Shown: one piece after another, positions 18,501-26,911 of the stretch
Position numbering within the stretch: position 1 is the stretch's first letter
Layout of the letters: every line of letters starts with the position of its first letter
Source of the DNA: Gammaproteobacteria bacterium
Lineage (GTDB): Bacteria; Pseudomonadota; Gammaproteobacteria; Pseudomonadales; Azotimanducaceae
Assembly (NCBI GenBank): GCA_026706385.1
Contig: JAPOYV010000070.1
Span: 1-48,768, forward strand
DNA length: 48,768 nt
Reading direction: 5' to 3'
The notes under the pieces: model-generated
What the model was told of the DNA's origin: nothing
The model's database searches: none
What the model saw: the letters and a program-made list of their open reading frames with translations, nothing else
Position numbers and translations under genes: made by a program

Positions 18501-18966
18501 CATGTCGGACTTTTTCGTGCCGGATGCGGACATCGACCAGGGCTTGCCCGTGTTCTCGCCGTTCACGGCCGGCGACGCGAGCTGGACCCGGCAGGAGGTG
18601 TCCGAGAGCTTCGGCAAGTACCGCCGCACGACGGCGCGTGCACCCGCCGGCGACGGGCGCGCGAAGGCGGTGTTCGCCGCGACCCTGCCGAGCGCGGGGC
18701 GGTGGCGCATCGACTACCACTTGCCGGAAGCCAGTGACGCGTTTGCTAGCGCCCGCGTCCGACACGGCCTCTACCGCCTGACGGTCGTGGGGTCCGGCGT
18801 CGAGGAGGCGGTCGAGTTCGATGGGGCGGCCGCCGAGTGGGGGTGGAACGACCTCGGGACGTTCGCGCTGCCGGCTGGGGAGGTCTCCCTGGTCGTCTCC
18901 AACCAGACATCGGGTCGGGCGGTATTCGCGGACGCCGTGCGGTGGCGCCCCGTGGACGCCGATTGA
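15532..18966 (+). CDS. ABC-2-type permease fused to an M1-peptidase-like region
   Basis: A 1144-residue membrane protein. About residues 1-300 contain several hydrophobic segments of ABC-2 permease type (LARTWLFMVLSLAGGLLPYF, GIFVLWIFMIGLLFLAFDIR, MLILWCAMVFLLAVLI). A large extracytoplasmic region follows that resembles M1 aminopeptidases (WLPMPG, a PYGGLTAVEVP segment). The zinc site appears degenerate: where HExxH is expected there is HEIAL (His683-Glu684), with no second His, so catalysis is doubtful. The last 130 residues look like a golvesin/cell-wall-binding beta domain ending FADAVRWRP. Combined ABC-2/M1 proteins with a partner ATPase are known in proteobacteria, but their job is unclear. 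It may export or organise something at the envelope. Confidence 0.78.
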   Translation: MNLIRSLLGVAWAEMRTARRLARTWLFMVLSLAGGLLPYFGLTMLQLIASSQSPSFGAFQPRFLIAGVGIFVLWIFMIGLLFLAFDIRGRDQRDRMTEVLDTRPVGNLVLLTGRLVGLVATVWLPMVLLIGLLQGFGLLAGALELPLGDPLEPLSATAFLTIDALPMLILWCAMVFLLAVLIRNRLIVAVVAVALLGAHWWAVTTSPYYLLPAISGLTGYTVLPSDVQPVFATASDLAQRLAELCLAGGMLVLAAALHPRRDRAAIGSQSLVAGGLLMVGVLAIGALAWQAADGAALRDAWRMAHEARQDDPYADVVRVEGSVGIEPGRMLTLDLDYQLAAPAASLRDAPTLDELVLSLNPGMTVAELAVNDEPASHTHTHGLLVAQLPTPAMPGESIALSIRATGVPDGEFGYLDSVLDVQGLTSDAGNLLLLGTQTGVFDDAYVALMPAMRWLPMPGTATGRDDPERYARDFFTVDLAVRTPPEWLVAGPGLREGKAGEYRFRPAEPLPAVALLAAQFERRVAEVAGTRLELLMSSKHRRNVAFFAEADEAIRERLGGMLDGADILGLGYPYGGLTAVEVPAVLRSFGGGWRMASVQAMPGIVMLREYGFPSSRFEFPYREPERFASREGGIGAAKADGLMSYFDNDITGGNPFHGGVKNLFSFQAGAVGEGALALDALLHEIALRMLTKSRAGYFSPYPFATGADLGAMIQQALMGVVVDGPIGRGPSIAASVRDGATGRATVWDAALGASLADLDPSQDARRALDVLWLKVPAIAQSVLDAYGREAIGTLLAELRHRYAGRNFTVAEFEALTVELGIPLAPVVGDWLHDAALPGFVASAPIVVRLPEDDQGRPRYQVRVQVRNDEAVPGIVRLAANAPAKGDKILAKANSQAVSVAGGEAVELGLVLRGPPEELWLQPVLALNRRDVRLLIPEVEEYEVVDAEPFTGYRASDWAPPKTNGIVVDDLDDGFSVRYDDEDLGLRVGGSMSDFFVPDADIDQGLPVFSPFTAGDASWTRQEVSESFGKYRRTTARAPAGDGRAKAVFAATLPSAGRWRIDYHLPEASDAFASARVRHGLYRLTVVGSGVEEAVEFDGAAAEWGWNDLGTFALPAGEVSLVVSNQTSGRAVFADAVRWRPVDAD

Positions 18967-19023
18967 GCGCATCCACGCGGTCGTTTATGGTGCCCCGCTT
19001 GGGTTGACCGCTGACGGGGTTCA

Positions 19024-20280
19024 ATGAGCACCGAGATCGATGCCACCGCGCCCAAGTACCTGCGCGGCAAGTACGCCATAGTCGGGATCGGCGAGACGAG
19101 CTATACGCGCGGGTCGGGCACGACGACACGGAATCTCGGCACGACCGCCGTTCGCAACGCCATGGAAGACGCGGGACTGACCTCCGCGGACATCGACGGG
19201 ATGCTGTCCTACAGCGGGAATGACTCTGTCCCTTCCACCTCCATTGCCGGCGACCTCGGCATCCGCCTCAACTTCTACATGGACTGCCAAGGCGGTGGTT
19301 CGTCCACCGAAGCGCTGATCGGCATCGCCATCGGCGTGATCGAAGCGGGGCTTTGCAAGACGGTCGCGATCTTTCGGTCCATGAACGGCTATTCGCAGTT
19401 CCGCATCGGCGGCACGGGGCGCAGTACGGGGCGCTCGGCGCTGTCCGGCGACGCCCTGTTCGGTCGCGCCTACGGCCAGGGCAGCGCGGCGCAGAACTTC
19501 GCCCACACCTTCATGCGCCACATGTACGACTACGGCACGACGCCCGAGCAGGTGGCCCACGTCAAGGTCATCCATTCGGAACACGCCTCGAACAACCCCA
19601 AGGCGTACTACAAGAACCGGGTGACGGTGGACGACGTGCTCGCCAGCCGCATGATCTGCAAGCCGCTGCACCTGCTCGACTGCTGCGTCGAGACGGACAA
19701 CGGCTGCTGCGTCATCGTCACGTCCATGGACCGGGCCAGGGACTGCCGGCACACGCCGGCGAAGATCCTCGGCGTGGTGGGACGTTGCTCCAAGCCGCGC
19801 GTGGACAACCATTACCAGGCCGGTCCGATCAGCACGGTGGCGGGCGTCTACGCCAGGAACATCCTCTGGCCGAATGCCGGCGTCGGTCCGGAGGACATCC
19901 AGGTGACCGGTTCCTACGACGCGTTCACGTTCACGACCATGCTGCAACTCGAGGACTACGGGTTCTGCAAGAAGGGCGAGGGTGGCGATTACGTGAGCTC
20001 GGGCATCATGCGCCTCGGCAACGCCCGCCCCAACAACACGAGCGGCGGTCACCTTTGCGAGGGCTATACGCACGGCATCGCCATGGTGATCGAGAATGTC
20101 CGGCAACTGCGCCACGACATCGACGACAGTTGCCCGGTGGGCGCGGACGGCAAGCGCATGCACACCTACGACTACGCCGAGGGTGGTTGCCGCCAGGTCA
20201 AGGACGTCGAGCTGTCGGCGAACCTCGGCTGGGCGACACCCGCCACCGGCAGCGCGCTGGTGATGGCGAGGGGGGCTTGA
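19024..20280 (+). CDS. Thiolase-like protein (lipid-transfer/SCP-x type)
   Basis: A 418-residue thiolase-fold protein. YAIVGIGETSYTR opens the fold. The nucleophile-region Cys is probably Cys88 in MDCQGGGSS, and the active-site His region is GGHLCEGYTHG (His343 and His350). The second catalytic Cys of classical thiolases near the C terminus is missing (NLGWATPATGSALVM), as in non-thiolytic lipid-transfer members. The next gene encodes a DUF35 protein. Such pairs include acyltransferases and retro-aldolases such as Ltp2 with ChsH2-DUF35 in sterol side-chain degradation, so carbon-carbon bond cleavage on an acyl-CoA is plausible (inference). Its stop lies 5 nt before the DUF35 start. Confidence 0.85.
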   Translation: MSTEIDATAPKYLRGKYAIVGIGETSYTRGSGTTTRNLGTTAVRNAMEDAGLTSADIDGMLSYSGNDSVPSTSIAGDLGIRLNFYMDCQGGGSSTEALIGIAIGVIEAGLCKTVAIFRSMNGYSQFRIGGTGRSTGRSALSGDALFGRAYGQGSAAQNFAHTFMRHMYDYGTTPEQVAHVKVIHSEHASNNPKAYYKNRVTVDDVLASRMICKPLHLLDCCVETDNGCCVIVTSMDRARDCRHTPAKILGVVGRCSKPRVDNHYQAGPISTVAGVYARNILWPNAGVGPEDIQVTGSYDAFTFTTMLQLEDYGFCKKGEGGDYVSSGIMRLGNARPNNTSGGHLCEGYTHGIAMVIENVRQLRHDIDDSCPVGADGKRMHTYDYAEGGCRQVKDVELSANLGWATPATGSALVMARGA

Positions 20281-20285
20281 GTCCG

Positions 20286-20807
20286 ATGGCACTCGAAGGC
20301 GAATACCTCGGTATGCCGGTCGTCATCGACGACCTCGACAAGGCGAACCAGGAGTTCTACAGCCGTTGCGGCCAAGGCGCGCTGCACCTCCAGTTCTGCG
20401 CATCCTGTTCGCTCATGCGCTATCCGACGACGACCGCGTGCCCGTGGTGCGCGTCGCCGCACTACGACTGGCGGCCGGTGTCCGGCAAGGGCACCGTCTA
20501 TTCCTACGCCGAAGTCCACCACGCGATCCAGCCGGTGTTCCGGCAGTTCCTGCCGTACATGATCCTGCTGGTGGAACTCGACGAGCAGGTGGGGGAGCCG
20601 GGCGTACACGACGGCTTGCGCGTGACCGGGAATCTCACCTTGGCCGACGGCACGATGGCACCCGAAGACGTGGTGTCCGCGGTGGGAATCGGCAGCCGCG
20701 TAAGGGTCGTTCTCAAGGATCTGGGCGGTGGGCTTGCGCTGCCGCAATGGACGCTCGACGAGGATGCCGACCAGCCGGCATCACCGTGGCGTTACGCCGA
20801 CGATTAG
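20286..20807 (+). CDS. DUF35/OB-fold zinc-ribbon acyl-CoA-associated protein
   Basis: A 173-residue protein. The rubredoxin-like ribbon has Cys38-x2-Cys41 and Cys52-x2-Cys55. An OB-fold with GKGTVYSYAEVHH and PYMILLVELDEQ follows, then a C-terminal VRVVLKDLGGGLALPQW. These are the two parts of DUF35 (ChsH2-like) proteins, which partner thiolase-fold enzymes and bind acyl-CoA. ATG 20286 begins 5 nt after the thiolase stop, so the two are co-translated. Together they likely form one enzyme complex. Confidence 0.88.
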   Translation: MALEGEYLGMPVVIDDLDKANQEFYSRCGQGALHLQFCASCSLMRYPTTTACPWCASPHYDWRPVSGKGTVYSYAEVHHAIQPVFRQFLPYMILLVELDEQVGEPGVHDGLRVTGNLTLADGTMAPEDVVSAVGIGSRVRVVLKDLGGGLALPQWTLDEDADQPASPWRYADD

Positions 20808-20833
20808 AGTTCGCGGCCAACTACGGAGGAAGT

Positions 20834-21076
20834 ATGGCGAAGGTTGTTTTCCCGGATCATCTGATGACCAACACGGACGGCGTCCGCGAGATCGAGATCG
20901 AGTGTCGCAACTTCCGTGGCTTGGTGCGGGCCTTGGACGAGAAGTGGCCGGGGATCGAGGACGTTCTGACCAAGACGGCCGTCGCCATCGACGGCCAGAT
21001 CTACCAGGACGCCTGGCTGGAACCGATCCAGCCGACCAGCGAAGTGTTCTTCATGCAGCGAATCGAGGGCGGCTGA
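20834..21076 (+). CDS. Small MoaD/ThiS-like (ubiquitin-like) protein ending in Gly-Gly
   Basis: An 80-residue protein with a strong GGAGGA ribosome binding site before ATG 20834. The pattern is an initial beta strand, a helix (NFRGLVRALDEKWPG), then AVAIDGQIYQDAWLEPI and a final strand ending MQRIEGG just before the stop. A beta-grasp fold and a terminal diglycine are the marks of MoaD/ThiS sulfur carriers and bacterial ubiquitin-like proteins. It follows the DUF35 gene by 26 bp and is probably in the same operon. No E1-like activating enzyme or Mo-cofactor gene is adjacent, so its partner is unknown. Confidence 0.7.
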   Translation: MAKVVFPDHLMTNTDGVREIEIECRNFRGLVRALDEKWPGIEDVLTKTAVAIDGQIYQDAWLEPIQPTSEVFFMQRIEGG

Positions 21077-21092
21077 TCGTCCGCAACTGGCC

Positions 21093-21473
21093 TTAAGTCC
21101 GTGTGAGGCGGATTGGCCGGCAGTCCGACGTGCACGTGCCTTCATGCCGCGGCCCAGGCTTTCCGGGGCGGTGGAATACGGCCTTGGTCAACGCGATCGA
21201 TGCCAGCGGATCTGGCCCGTCGGTGGCGATCACCTGCGCCGTGCCGTTCATGATGATGCCGTAGCCGCTCGGCTCTTGCGGAGGCCAGAAGAGCGACATC
21301 GCCGGCTGGCTGGCGACGTTCTTTGCGGCGCTTTTGCTTAAGGGGCCGGTCAACGACCTACCGTCCGGCGCCAGGGTCACCGTACTGTGGCTGGTGTGCG
21401 GTCCGTCGTCGCCGACGGTCAGGACGTAGGGGGTATTGCCGAACTCTCTGAGTGCTTCGGAGATCGTAGTCAT
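21093..21473 (-). CDS. PPOX-type flavin-binding split-barrel protein
   Basis: A 126-residue protein: an initial helix, then TPYVLTVGDDGPHTSHSTV, KNVASQPAMSLFWPP and YGIIMNGTAQV strands, typical of the pyridoxamine-5'-phosphate-oxidase-like split barrel that binds FMN or F420. The substrate is unknown. ATG 21473 overlaps the stop of the GH88/105 gene as ATGA, indicating translational coupling. It is the last gene of the hisI-hisG operon and converges with the MoaD-like gene, 16 bp apart. Confidence 0.75.
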   Translation of the reverse strand: MTTISEALREFGNTPYVLTVGDDGPHTSHSTVTLAPDGRSLTGPLSKSAAKNVASQPAMSLFWPPQEPSGYGIIMNGTAQVIATDGPDPLASIALTKAVFHRPGKPGPRHEGTCTSDCRPIRLTRT

Positions 21474-22432
21474 GGCTTGGCTCCTTGGCCTGGCATGGAG
21501 GCGTTCAGCCGCGTCATCTCGACGGCGAACCACAGTGCCATGGCGCCGCCCCGAGCGTCCACGCCGGTACTGAAGGGTCGCTCGACGTAGGCTTGGCGGG
21601 AGTCGAGTGGCCCCGTCCCCACGCACACTTGGTCGAGTCCTCCGCCCGTGCCGATGCGCGCCGCCGCGCCCGCCCAGGCGCGGTCCGCGCACGCGCGCCA
21701 GGGATCGGCGGGCAACCAGCCGGCGCGCAGGCCGCGGACGATCGCATAGCCGATCATCGTGGTCGCGCTGTGTTCGAGGTACGTGGTGGGATCGTCGATC
21801 AACTGGTGCCAGAGGCCCGACGCGTGCTGAAACGAGGCCAACGCGCTCAGATGCTCGCGGTGGGTTGCCGCGATGTCTGCCGCGTCGTTGCGCCAATCCA
21901 AATACGACAAGGCCTCGGCGAAACCGAGGGCCGCAAAGGCGTTGCCGCGACCCCAGAAGTAGGGGGAGGCGTGGCAGTGCCAATAGAGGCCGTTGGCTTG
22001 CCGCGTATCGATGCGGCGCAGGAAGGCGACGAGTTGGTCGCGATAGCTGGTCTCGCCGGTCAACGCGTAGGCACGGCCAAGCAGCGTCCCCGCGAAGAAA
22101 AAATCCTCGACGCGGATGTCGGGATCAGCTCGGAATCGGCGGGCGAGTGCGAGTAGGAAATCCCTGTGCCGCAGGTCGTTGGTCTCGGCGAAAAGCTCGT
22201 CGGCGAAACAGGCGATGGCGAGGCTCGGCGCGGCGTCGGGCACCGCTTCCGGATCGGCCACCAAGCCGTCGACCAGGCGCGCGATCGGGTCCGCGAGATC
22301 ATGCTGCCGATGCGCTGCGAGGCGGAGCCGGCCCGCGATGGCGACACCCGTGGGATACATCAGCGGCTGCTCGATGGCGTGGCCGTAGATGTCCGCGAGA
22401 CGCGTGGCCACCTCCAGCGGTTCCGCACTCAC
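21470..22432 (-). CDS. Glycoside hydrolase family 88/105-like protein
   Basis: A 320-residue all-helical (alpha/alpha)6-barrel candidate. Motifs include GLYWHCHASPYFWGRGNAF (about 150-170), GLWHQLIDDPTTYLEHSATT (about 205-225) and a late GVDARGGAMALW. These match unsaturated glucuronyl/rhamnogalacturonyl hydrolases (YesR/YteR, GH105 and GH88), where Asp residues in such loops hydrate the sugar double bond. No signal peptide is evident, so it is likely cytoplasmic. The start is GTG 22432, 13 bp after the hisG stop, with a G-rich element upstream. Its place behind hisG is unexpected and may only reflect co-transcription. Confidence 0.78.
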   Translation of the reverse strand: MSAEPLEVATRLADIYGHAIEQPLMYPTGVAIAGRLRLAAHRQHDLADPIARLVDGLVADPEAVPDAAPSLAIACFADELFAETNDLRHRDFLLALARRFRADPDIRVEDFFFAGTLLGRAYALTGETSYRDQLVAFLRRIDTRQANGLYWHCHASPYFWGRGNAFAALGFAEALSYLDWRNDAADIAATHREHLSALASFQHASGLWHQLIDDPTTYLEHSATTMIGYAIVRGLRAGWLPADPWRACADRAWAGAAARIGTGGGLDQVCVGTGPLDSRQAYVERPFSTGVDARGGAMALWFAVEMTRLNASMPGQGAKP

Positions 22433-22445
22433 CGAATCGTGCCCC

Positions 22446-23321
22446 CTACTCGATGACCTTGTTGATGGGATATTCGACGATGCCCGTGGCGCCCGCCTTC
22501 TTCAGTTCCGGGACGATCATCCGCACCGCGGTTTCGTCGATGATCGTGCTGATGGCCACCCAGTCGGGATCGGACAGGTGCGAGATCGTCGGGTTGCGCA
22601 GCGCCGGAAGCAACGAGGTCACGGCCTCGAGGTCGTCGTTGCGCACGTTCATCATCAGCCCGACCCGGCCCTCCGCCGCAAGGCAGGAGGCGAGCATGAG
22701 GGCGATGTTGTCGAGCTTGCTCTTCTTCCAGGGATCGCGGCGCGCGGCATGGTTGGCGATCAACCGGGGCGTGCTGGCCAGCACCTCGTCGACGATGCGC
22801 AGGTTGTTGGCTCTGAGCGAACTGCCCGTCTCCGTGATCTCCACGATGGCGTCGGCCAGGCGCGGCGGCTTGACCTCGGTGGCGCCCCACGAGAACTCGA
22901 CTTGGGCGGCGACGCCGTGACGCTTGAGGTATGCGCGCGTGAGGTTGACGACTTCAGTGGCGATGCGCTTGCCCTCGAGGTCGGCGACCGTATGCACGCT
23001 CGAGTCGTCGGGAACGCAAAGGACCCAGCGGCCCGGTCGACGGCTGACCTTGGAGAACACGAACTCGGCCACCTCGGCGACATCCGCGCCGGTCTCCTGG
23101 ACCCAGTCGTGACCCGTGATGCCGGCGTCCAGAACGCCTTGCTCCACGTAACGGGCCATTTCCTGGGCCCGGACCAGCAGGCAGTCGATCTCCGGATCGT
23201 CGATCTCGGGGTAATAGGAGCGGCTGGGGAACGAGATGCGGTAGCCGGCGCGCTCGAACAACTCCGCGCAGGCGTTCTGGAGGCTGCCGGACGGAATGCC
23301 CAGGTTCAGCACACGGTCCAT
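22446..23321 (-). CDS. hisG: ATP phosphoribosyltransferase, long form
   Basis: A 291-residue HisG, first enzyme of histidine biosynthesis (ATP plus PRPP to phosphoribosyl-ATP). [12 protein letters not shown] opens it, [17 protein letters not shown] and the PRPP-binding-type segment [21 protein letters not shown] (within about 160-185) are characteristic. The C-terminal ACT-like regulatory domain of the long form is present ([25 protein letters not shown]), so it should be inhibited by histidine without HisZ. ATG 23321 has GGAA about 8 nt upstream. It follows hisI by 23 bp. Confidence 0.93.
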   Translation of the reverse strand: MDRVLNLGIPSGSLQNACAELFERAGYRISFPSRSYYPEIDDPEIDCLLVRAQEMARYVEQGVLDAGITGHDWVQETGADVAEVAEFVFSKVSRRPGRWVLCVPDDSSVHTVADLEGKRIATEVVNLTRAYLKRHGVAAQVEFSWGATEVKPPRLADAIVEITETGSSLRANNLRIVDEVLASTPRLIANHAARRDPWKKSKLDNIALMLASCLAAEGRVGLMMNVRNDDLEAVTSLLPALRNPTISHLSDPDWVAISTIIDETAVRMIVPELKKAGATGIVEYPINKVIE

Positions 23322-23344
23322 GGGGCTGTTTCCTTCTTCGGCTT

Positions 23345-23737
23345 CTACTTGGCTCGGCCGTAGACCTCGGCGGGATCGAAAACGCGCTCCGCGATCACCT
23401 TGGCCTTGCCCGTATCGGGGTCGATCTCCCGGAAGAAACAGCTCGCGTAGCCCTCGTGGCAGGCCGCGCCGCCGACCTGCTCGACCTTGACCAGGACCGT
23501 GTCGGCGTCGCAGTCGTAGTAGATGTGCTTGAGGTGCTGCACGTGGCCGCTCTCTTCGCCTTTGCGCCAAAGCCGGGCCCGGCTCCGGCTGTAGTAGCAC
23601 ACGCGGCGGGTGGCGAGCGTCTCGGCATAGGCTTCGGCGTTCATGTAGGCGAGCATGAGCACGGCACCGGTCTCGGCATCCTGGGCGATGACCGGAACCA
23701 GTTCGGCGTTCGTGAAATCAGGGCCGTCCGTGGACAT
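23345..23737 (-). CDS. hisI: Phosphoribosyl-AMP cyclohydrolase
   Basis: A 130-residue HisI, third step of histidine synthesis. [20 protein letters not shown] and the [18 protein letters not shown] segment are characteristic. The zinc ligands are YDCDADT (Cys76) and [16 protein letters not shown] (Cys93, Cys100). The HisE pyrophosphohydrolase domain is not fused and not adjacent, so step two must be encoded elsewhere. I chose ATG 23737; an ATG 12 codons upstream is possible because no clear ribosome binding site decides. It is the first gene of the minus-strand operon, divergent from the TPP enzyme gene. Confidence 0.92.
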   Translation of the reverse strand: MSTDGPDFTNAELVPVIAQDAETGAVLMLAYMNAEAYAETLATRRVCYYSRSRARLWRKGEESGHVQHLKHIYYDCDADTVLVKVEQVGGAACHEGYASCFFREIDPDTGKAKVIAERVFDPAEVYGRAK

Positions 23738-23943
23738 GCGCGCAAGGGGCAATCTGCGAAGGCGGCGCATCATAGCAGGGCGCCGTTGAACTGGCGATGA
23801 ATCCCGAATGACCCGTTTGGCACGATTGCGGCCCACCGCGTGCTTGATGGTGAAGACGGGGTGCAAAACGGCTTGCCGCCAGCGGCGCCGATCCGCCAAA
23901 CTCCGACGTTCGCTCTTCTGCAACCGTTTAGGGAGGAAAGCCG

Positions 23944-25605
23944 GTGGACGGCTATGACTTGATTGCGCACTGCCTGAAAGCCGAAGGCGTGAAGTGGATG
24001 CCATGCTTTCCGGCCAATTCGCTCATCGAAGCGGCGGCCCGGGTCGGTATCCGGCCGCTGGTCTTCCGCCAGGAACGCGGCGGCATCAACGCCGCCGACG
24101 GCTACAGCCGACAGACACGCGGCGCGCCGCCCGGCGTTTTCGCTTCGCAGTCCGGTCCAGGCGTCGAGAACTCCTTTGGTGGCATCGCCCAGGCCTGGGG
24201 CGAGGGCGTGCCGATGGTCTTCCTGCCGGGTGGCGCCGGACTCGGCGGCTACGACGTGGCGCCGAATTTCTCGGCAACCAAGAACTACGCTTCGGTGACC
24301 AAGCTGGCGCTGTCCATCGACCGCATCGACCGCACGGCAACGCAGATTCGGCGTGCGTTCCACACGGCGCGCCAGGGGCGGCCCGGACCCGTGGTTGTGG
24401 AGATGCATGGCGACGTGATGGGGCAACAGGTGCCGGAGGGCGCCGCTGAACGGTACAAGCCATCGACGATGATGCGTTCGGTGCCGTCGCGGGGCGACGT
24501 GAAGGATGCCGTCAAAGCGCTCTTAGATGCGCAGCGACCCGTGATCTGGGCGGGCCAGGGCATTCTCTACGCGGATGCCTGCGAGGAACTGAAAGCGTTC
24601 GCGGAGCTGACCCAGATTCCGGTCATCACCACCATGCAGGGCAAGAGCGCGTTCCCGGACGAACATCCCCTGGCGCTGGGCTCGGCGAACCGCACTGCAC
24701 CGAAGGCGGTGTTCAAGTGGCTGGGGATGGCCGACACGGTATTGGCCATCGGTTCGGGGCTGACGCGGACCGGCTTCGGGCTGCCGATACCGGACGGCAA
24801 GTTCCTGATCCACAGCACGGTATCCGTGGAGGACATCAACAAGGACTACGCGGCCGATCTAGGCCTGGTCGGCGATGCCAAGCTGACGTTGGAGGCGATG
24901 ATCGACGAAGCCAAGGCGGTGCTCGGCGAGGACGGTCGCGCGGAGGATGGCCATACCGTGGAGAGCATCGCGGCGACGAAGGCGGAGTGGCTCGGGGAAT
25001 GGGCGCCGTTGTTGAATTCGGACGAGGCACCGATCAACCCCTACCGCGTGATCCGCGAGATCAATCGCTGCGTCGACCACGCCGACACGGTCGTCACCCA
25101 CGACGCCGGCAACCCGCGCGATCAGATCATGCCGTTCTACCACGCATCGCAACCGCGCGGATACATCGGCTGGGGCAAGACGACGCACCTGGGCTACGGG
25201 ATTCCCCTGGTGATCGGCGCCAAGATGGCCAACCCGGAGAAGTTCTGCATGAACTTCATGGGCGACCTGGCGTTCGGCCACACGGGCATGGAGATCGAAA
25301 CCGCCGTGCGGGCGGAGATACCGATTACGACGGTGGTCATCAACAACCTCACGATGGGCGGCTACGACGAGAAGATGCCCGTCGCGATGGGCAAGTACGG
25401 GGTGGGCAATCAGTCCGGCGACTACGCTGGCGTTGCCGAGGCTCTCGGTGCCAAAGCGGTCCATGTCACCGACGTAGCCGGGATCGGCCCGGCGCTCGAG
25501 GATGCCAAACGAGCCAACGCAGAAGGGCAGGTCGCCATGATCGAGATTCGTACCCGCCAGGAGACGCGGTTCTCGACCTATCCCGATCTGTTAAGGCCAG
25601 CATAG
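23944..25605 (+). CDS. Thiamine-diphosphate-dependent enzyme (acetolactate-synthase-like)
   Basis: A 553-residue ThDP enzyme with the usual three domains. The cofactor-activating Glu44 is in [16 protein letters not shown]. The middle domain has [11 protein letters not shown] and VLAIGSGLT. The diphosphate/metal motif begins at about residue 440 (GDLAFGHTG) and ends with NN at about 467, replacing the common GDG. The start is GTG 23944 with a strong GGGAGGAAAG site. Relatives include acetolactate synthase, oxalyl-CoA decarboxylase and benzoylformate decarboxylase. The sequence does not fix the substrate, and no small regulatory subunit follows, so anabolic acetolactate synthase is unlikely. 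Confidence 0.85.
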   Translation: MDGYDLIAHCLKAEGVKWMPCFPANSLIEAAARVGIRPLVFRQERGGINAADGYSRQTRGAPPGVFASQSGPGVENSFGGIAQAWGEGVPMVFLPGGAGLGGYDVAPNFSATKNYASVTKLALSIDRIDRTATQIRRAFHTARQGRPGPVVVEMHGDVMGQQVPEGAAERYKPSTMMRSVPSRGDVKDAVKALLDAQRPVIWAGQGILYADACEELKAFAELTQIPVITTMQGKSAFPDEHPLALGSANRTAPKAVFKWLGMADTVLAIGSGLTRTGFGLPIPDGKFLIHSTVSVEDINKDYAADLGLVGDAKLTLEAMIDEAKAVLGEDGRAEDGHTVESIAATKAEWLGEWAPLLNSDEAPINPYRVIREINRCVDHADTVVTHDAGNPRDQIMPFYHASQPRGYIGWGKTTHLGYGIPLVIGAKMANPEKFCMNFMGDLAFGHTGMEIETAVRAEIPITTVVINNLTMGGYDEKMPVAMGKYGVGNQSGDYAGVAEALGAKAVHVTDVAGIGPALEDAKRANAEGQVAMIEIRTRQETRFSTYPDLLRPA

Positions 25606-25614
25606 CAAGCACGG

Positions 25615-25653
25615 TGCACGCTATTGGTGCGCTCCATGCACCAATAGCGTGCG
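25615..25653 (+). promoter_or_regulatory. Two NtrC-like enhancer sites upstream of glnII
   Basis: Two copies of TGCAC-N7-GTGCG (25615-25631 and 25637-25653) match the NtrC site TGCAC-N7-GTGCA with one mismatch each. They lie 22 bp apart centre to centre, two helical turns, as for cooperative NtrC dimers. Together they form a perfect 15-bp inverted repeat (25616-25630 with 25638-25652, 7-nt loop). They are about 90 bp upstream of a sigma-54 promoter. Confidence 0.72.
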
Positions 25654-25740
25654 TAATCGGGCGGCAGGCACTGCGGCCAGGGACCGTGTATCGTGCACGG
25701 AAGCCCCAAGGTGGGGCGCGTTTGTGGCGTTGGGGTACGC

Positions 25741-25756
25741 TGGCGCGGTTGTTGCA
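25741..25756 (+). promoter_or_regulatory. Sigma-54 (-24/-12) promoter of glnII
   Basis: TGGCGCGGTTGTTGCA has GG and GC separated by exactly 10 bases, the invariant spacing of RpoN promoters. Transcription should start near 25767, leaving a leader of about 75 nt before the glnII ATG. With the upstream NtrC-like sites this predicts induction under nitrogen limitation. Confidence 0.75.
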
Positions 25757-25840
25757 GTGTTACCGCGCCAAAGGCGGACGGTCGCGCGCGAGCGCGGGCT
25801 CCGGTCGGTCTTTCGTGGCCTTTGTACTAGATGAGGAGCA

Positions 25841-26860
25841 ATGGACTCAATGAAAAGCAAGTTGGAATACATCTGGCTGGACGGCTTCTCGCCGACCCAG
25901 AGCCTGCGCAGCAAGACGCGGGTGGAGAGCGACTTCGGCGGCACGCTCGAGGAGTGCCCGATCTGGAACTTCGATGGCAGTTCCACCGCCCAGGCGGACG
26001 GCAGTGCCTCCGACTGCGTCCTCAAACCCGTCGCCGTCTATCCCGACCCCGGCCGCAAGAACGGCTGGCTGGTGATGACCGAGGTGCTCAACGCCGACGG
26101 CACGCCGCACGAGTCCAATGGTCGTGCGACCATCGAGGACGACGACGACGACTTCTGGTTCGGTTTCGAGCAGGAGTATTTCCTCTGGGATACCCGGACC
26201 AACCTGCCGCCTGGATTCCCCATCGGCGGCTACCCCGGGCCCCAGGGCGCGTACTACTGCTCGGTCGGCGCGCGCAACGCCTTCGGCCGCGACTGCGTAG
26301 ACGAGCACTTGGACGCATGCCTGGACGCTGGCATCAACGTCGAGGGCATCAACGGCGAGGTTGCTGCCGGGCAATGGGAGTTCCAAGTCTTCGCCAAAGG
26401 CGCATCCCGTGCCGGCGACGAGACCTGGATCGCACGCTACCTCGCTGAGCGCACCGGCGAGAAGTACGGGTTTGCCATCAACTGGCATCCGAAACCCGTC
26501 CAAGGCGACTGGAACGGTTCCGGCATGCATGCCAACTTCTCCAATAGCATGATGCGCGATTCGGGCGAGGAGGAGACCTTCACGAAGATCTGCGAGCATT
26601 TCGGGCAGACGATCCAGCGTCACATCGCCGTCTACGGCGCCGACAACGACATGCGTCTCACGGGACTGCACGAGACGCAGTCCATCGACAAGTTCAACTA
26701 CGGCATTGCCGACCGCGGCGCATCCATCCGCATTCCGATCGCCACCATCGACGGCGGCTGGAAAGGGCGCTTGGAGGACCGCCGTCCCGCATCGAATGCC
26801 GATCCCTACAAGGTGGCTGCCGCCATCGTGAAGACGACGAAGGAGGCGCTGGCCAAGTAG
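25841..26860 (+). CDS. glnII: Glutamine synthetase, eukaryote-like type II
   Basis: A 339-residue GSII (glutamate, ammonia and ATP to glutamine). The beta-grasp part has WNFDGSSTAQA. The catalytic part has GFEQEYFLWD (metal-binding Glu), GINGEVAAGQWEFQV, HPKPVQGDWNGSGMHANFS and RGASIRIPI. At about 340 residues it is the short GSII form, not the 470-residue GSI, and it has no adenylylation site. ATG 25841 has GAGGAG upstream. The NtrC-like enhancers and sigma-54 promoter in front indicate nitrogen control at transcription, as known for glnII in rhizobia. An intrinsic terminator follows, so it is a single-gene unit. Confidence 0.95.
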   Translation: MDSMKSKLEYIWLDGFSPTQSLRSKTRVESDFGGTLEECPIWNFDGSSTAQADGSASDCVLKPVAVYPDPGRKNGWLVMTEVLNADGTPHESNGRATIEDDDDDFWFGFEQEYFLWDTRTNLPPGFPIGGYPGPQGAYYCSVGARNAFGRDCVDEHLDACLDAGINVEGINGEVAAGQWEFQVFAKGASRAGDETWIARYLAERTGEKYGFAINWHPKPVQGDWNGSGMHANFSNSMMRDSGEEETFTKICEHFGQTIQRHIAVYGADNDMRLTGLHETQSIDKFNYGIADRGASIRIPIATIDGGWKGRLEDRRPASNADPYKVAAAIVKTTKEALAK

Positions 26861-26885
26861 TCCACCGCGGGCGCGGTTGACGTAG

Positions 26886-26911
26886 AAGGGGATCCCACGG
26901 GATCCCCTTTT
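26886..26911 (+). terminator. Intrinsic terminator after glnII
   Basis: A 10-bp stem (AAGGGGATCC with GGATCCCCTT) encloses a CACG loop and ends in a T run. It is 25 nt past the glnII stop. It ends the glnII unit and insulates pdxA. Confidence 0.88.
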
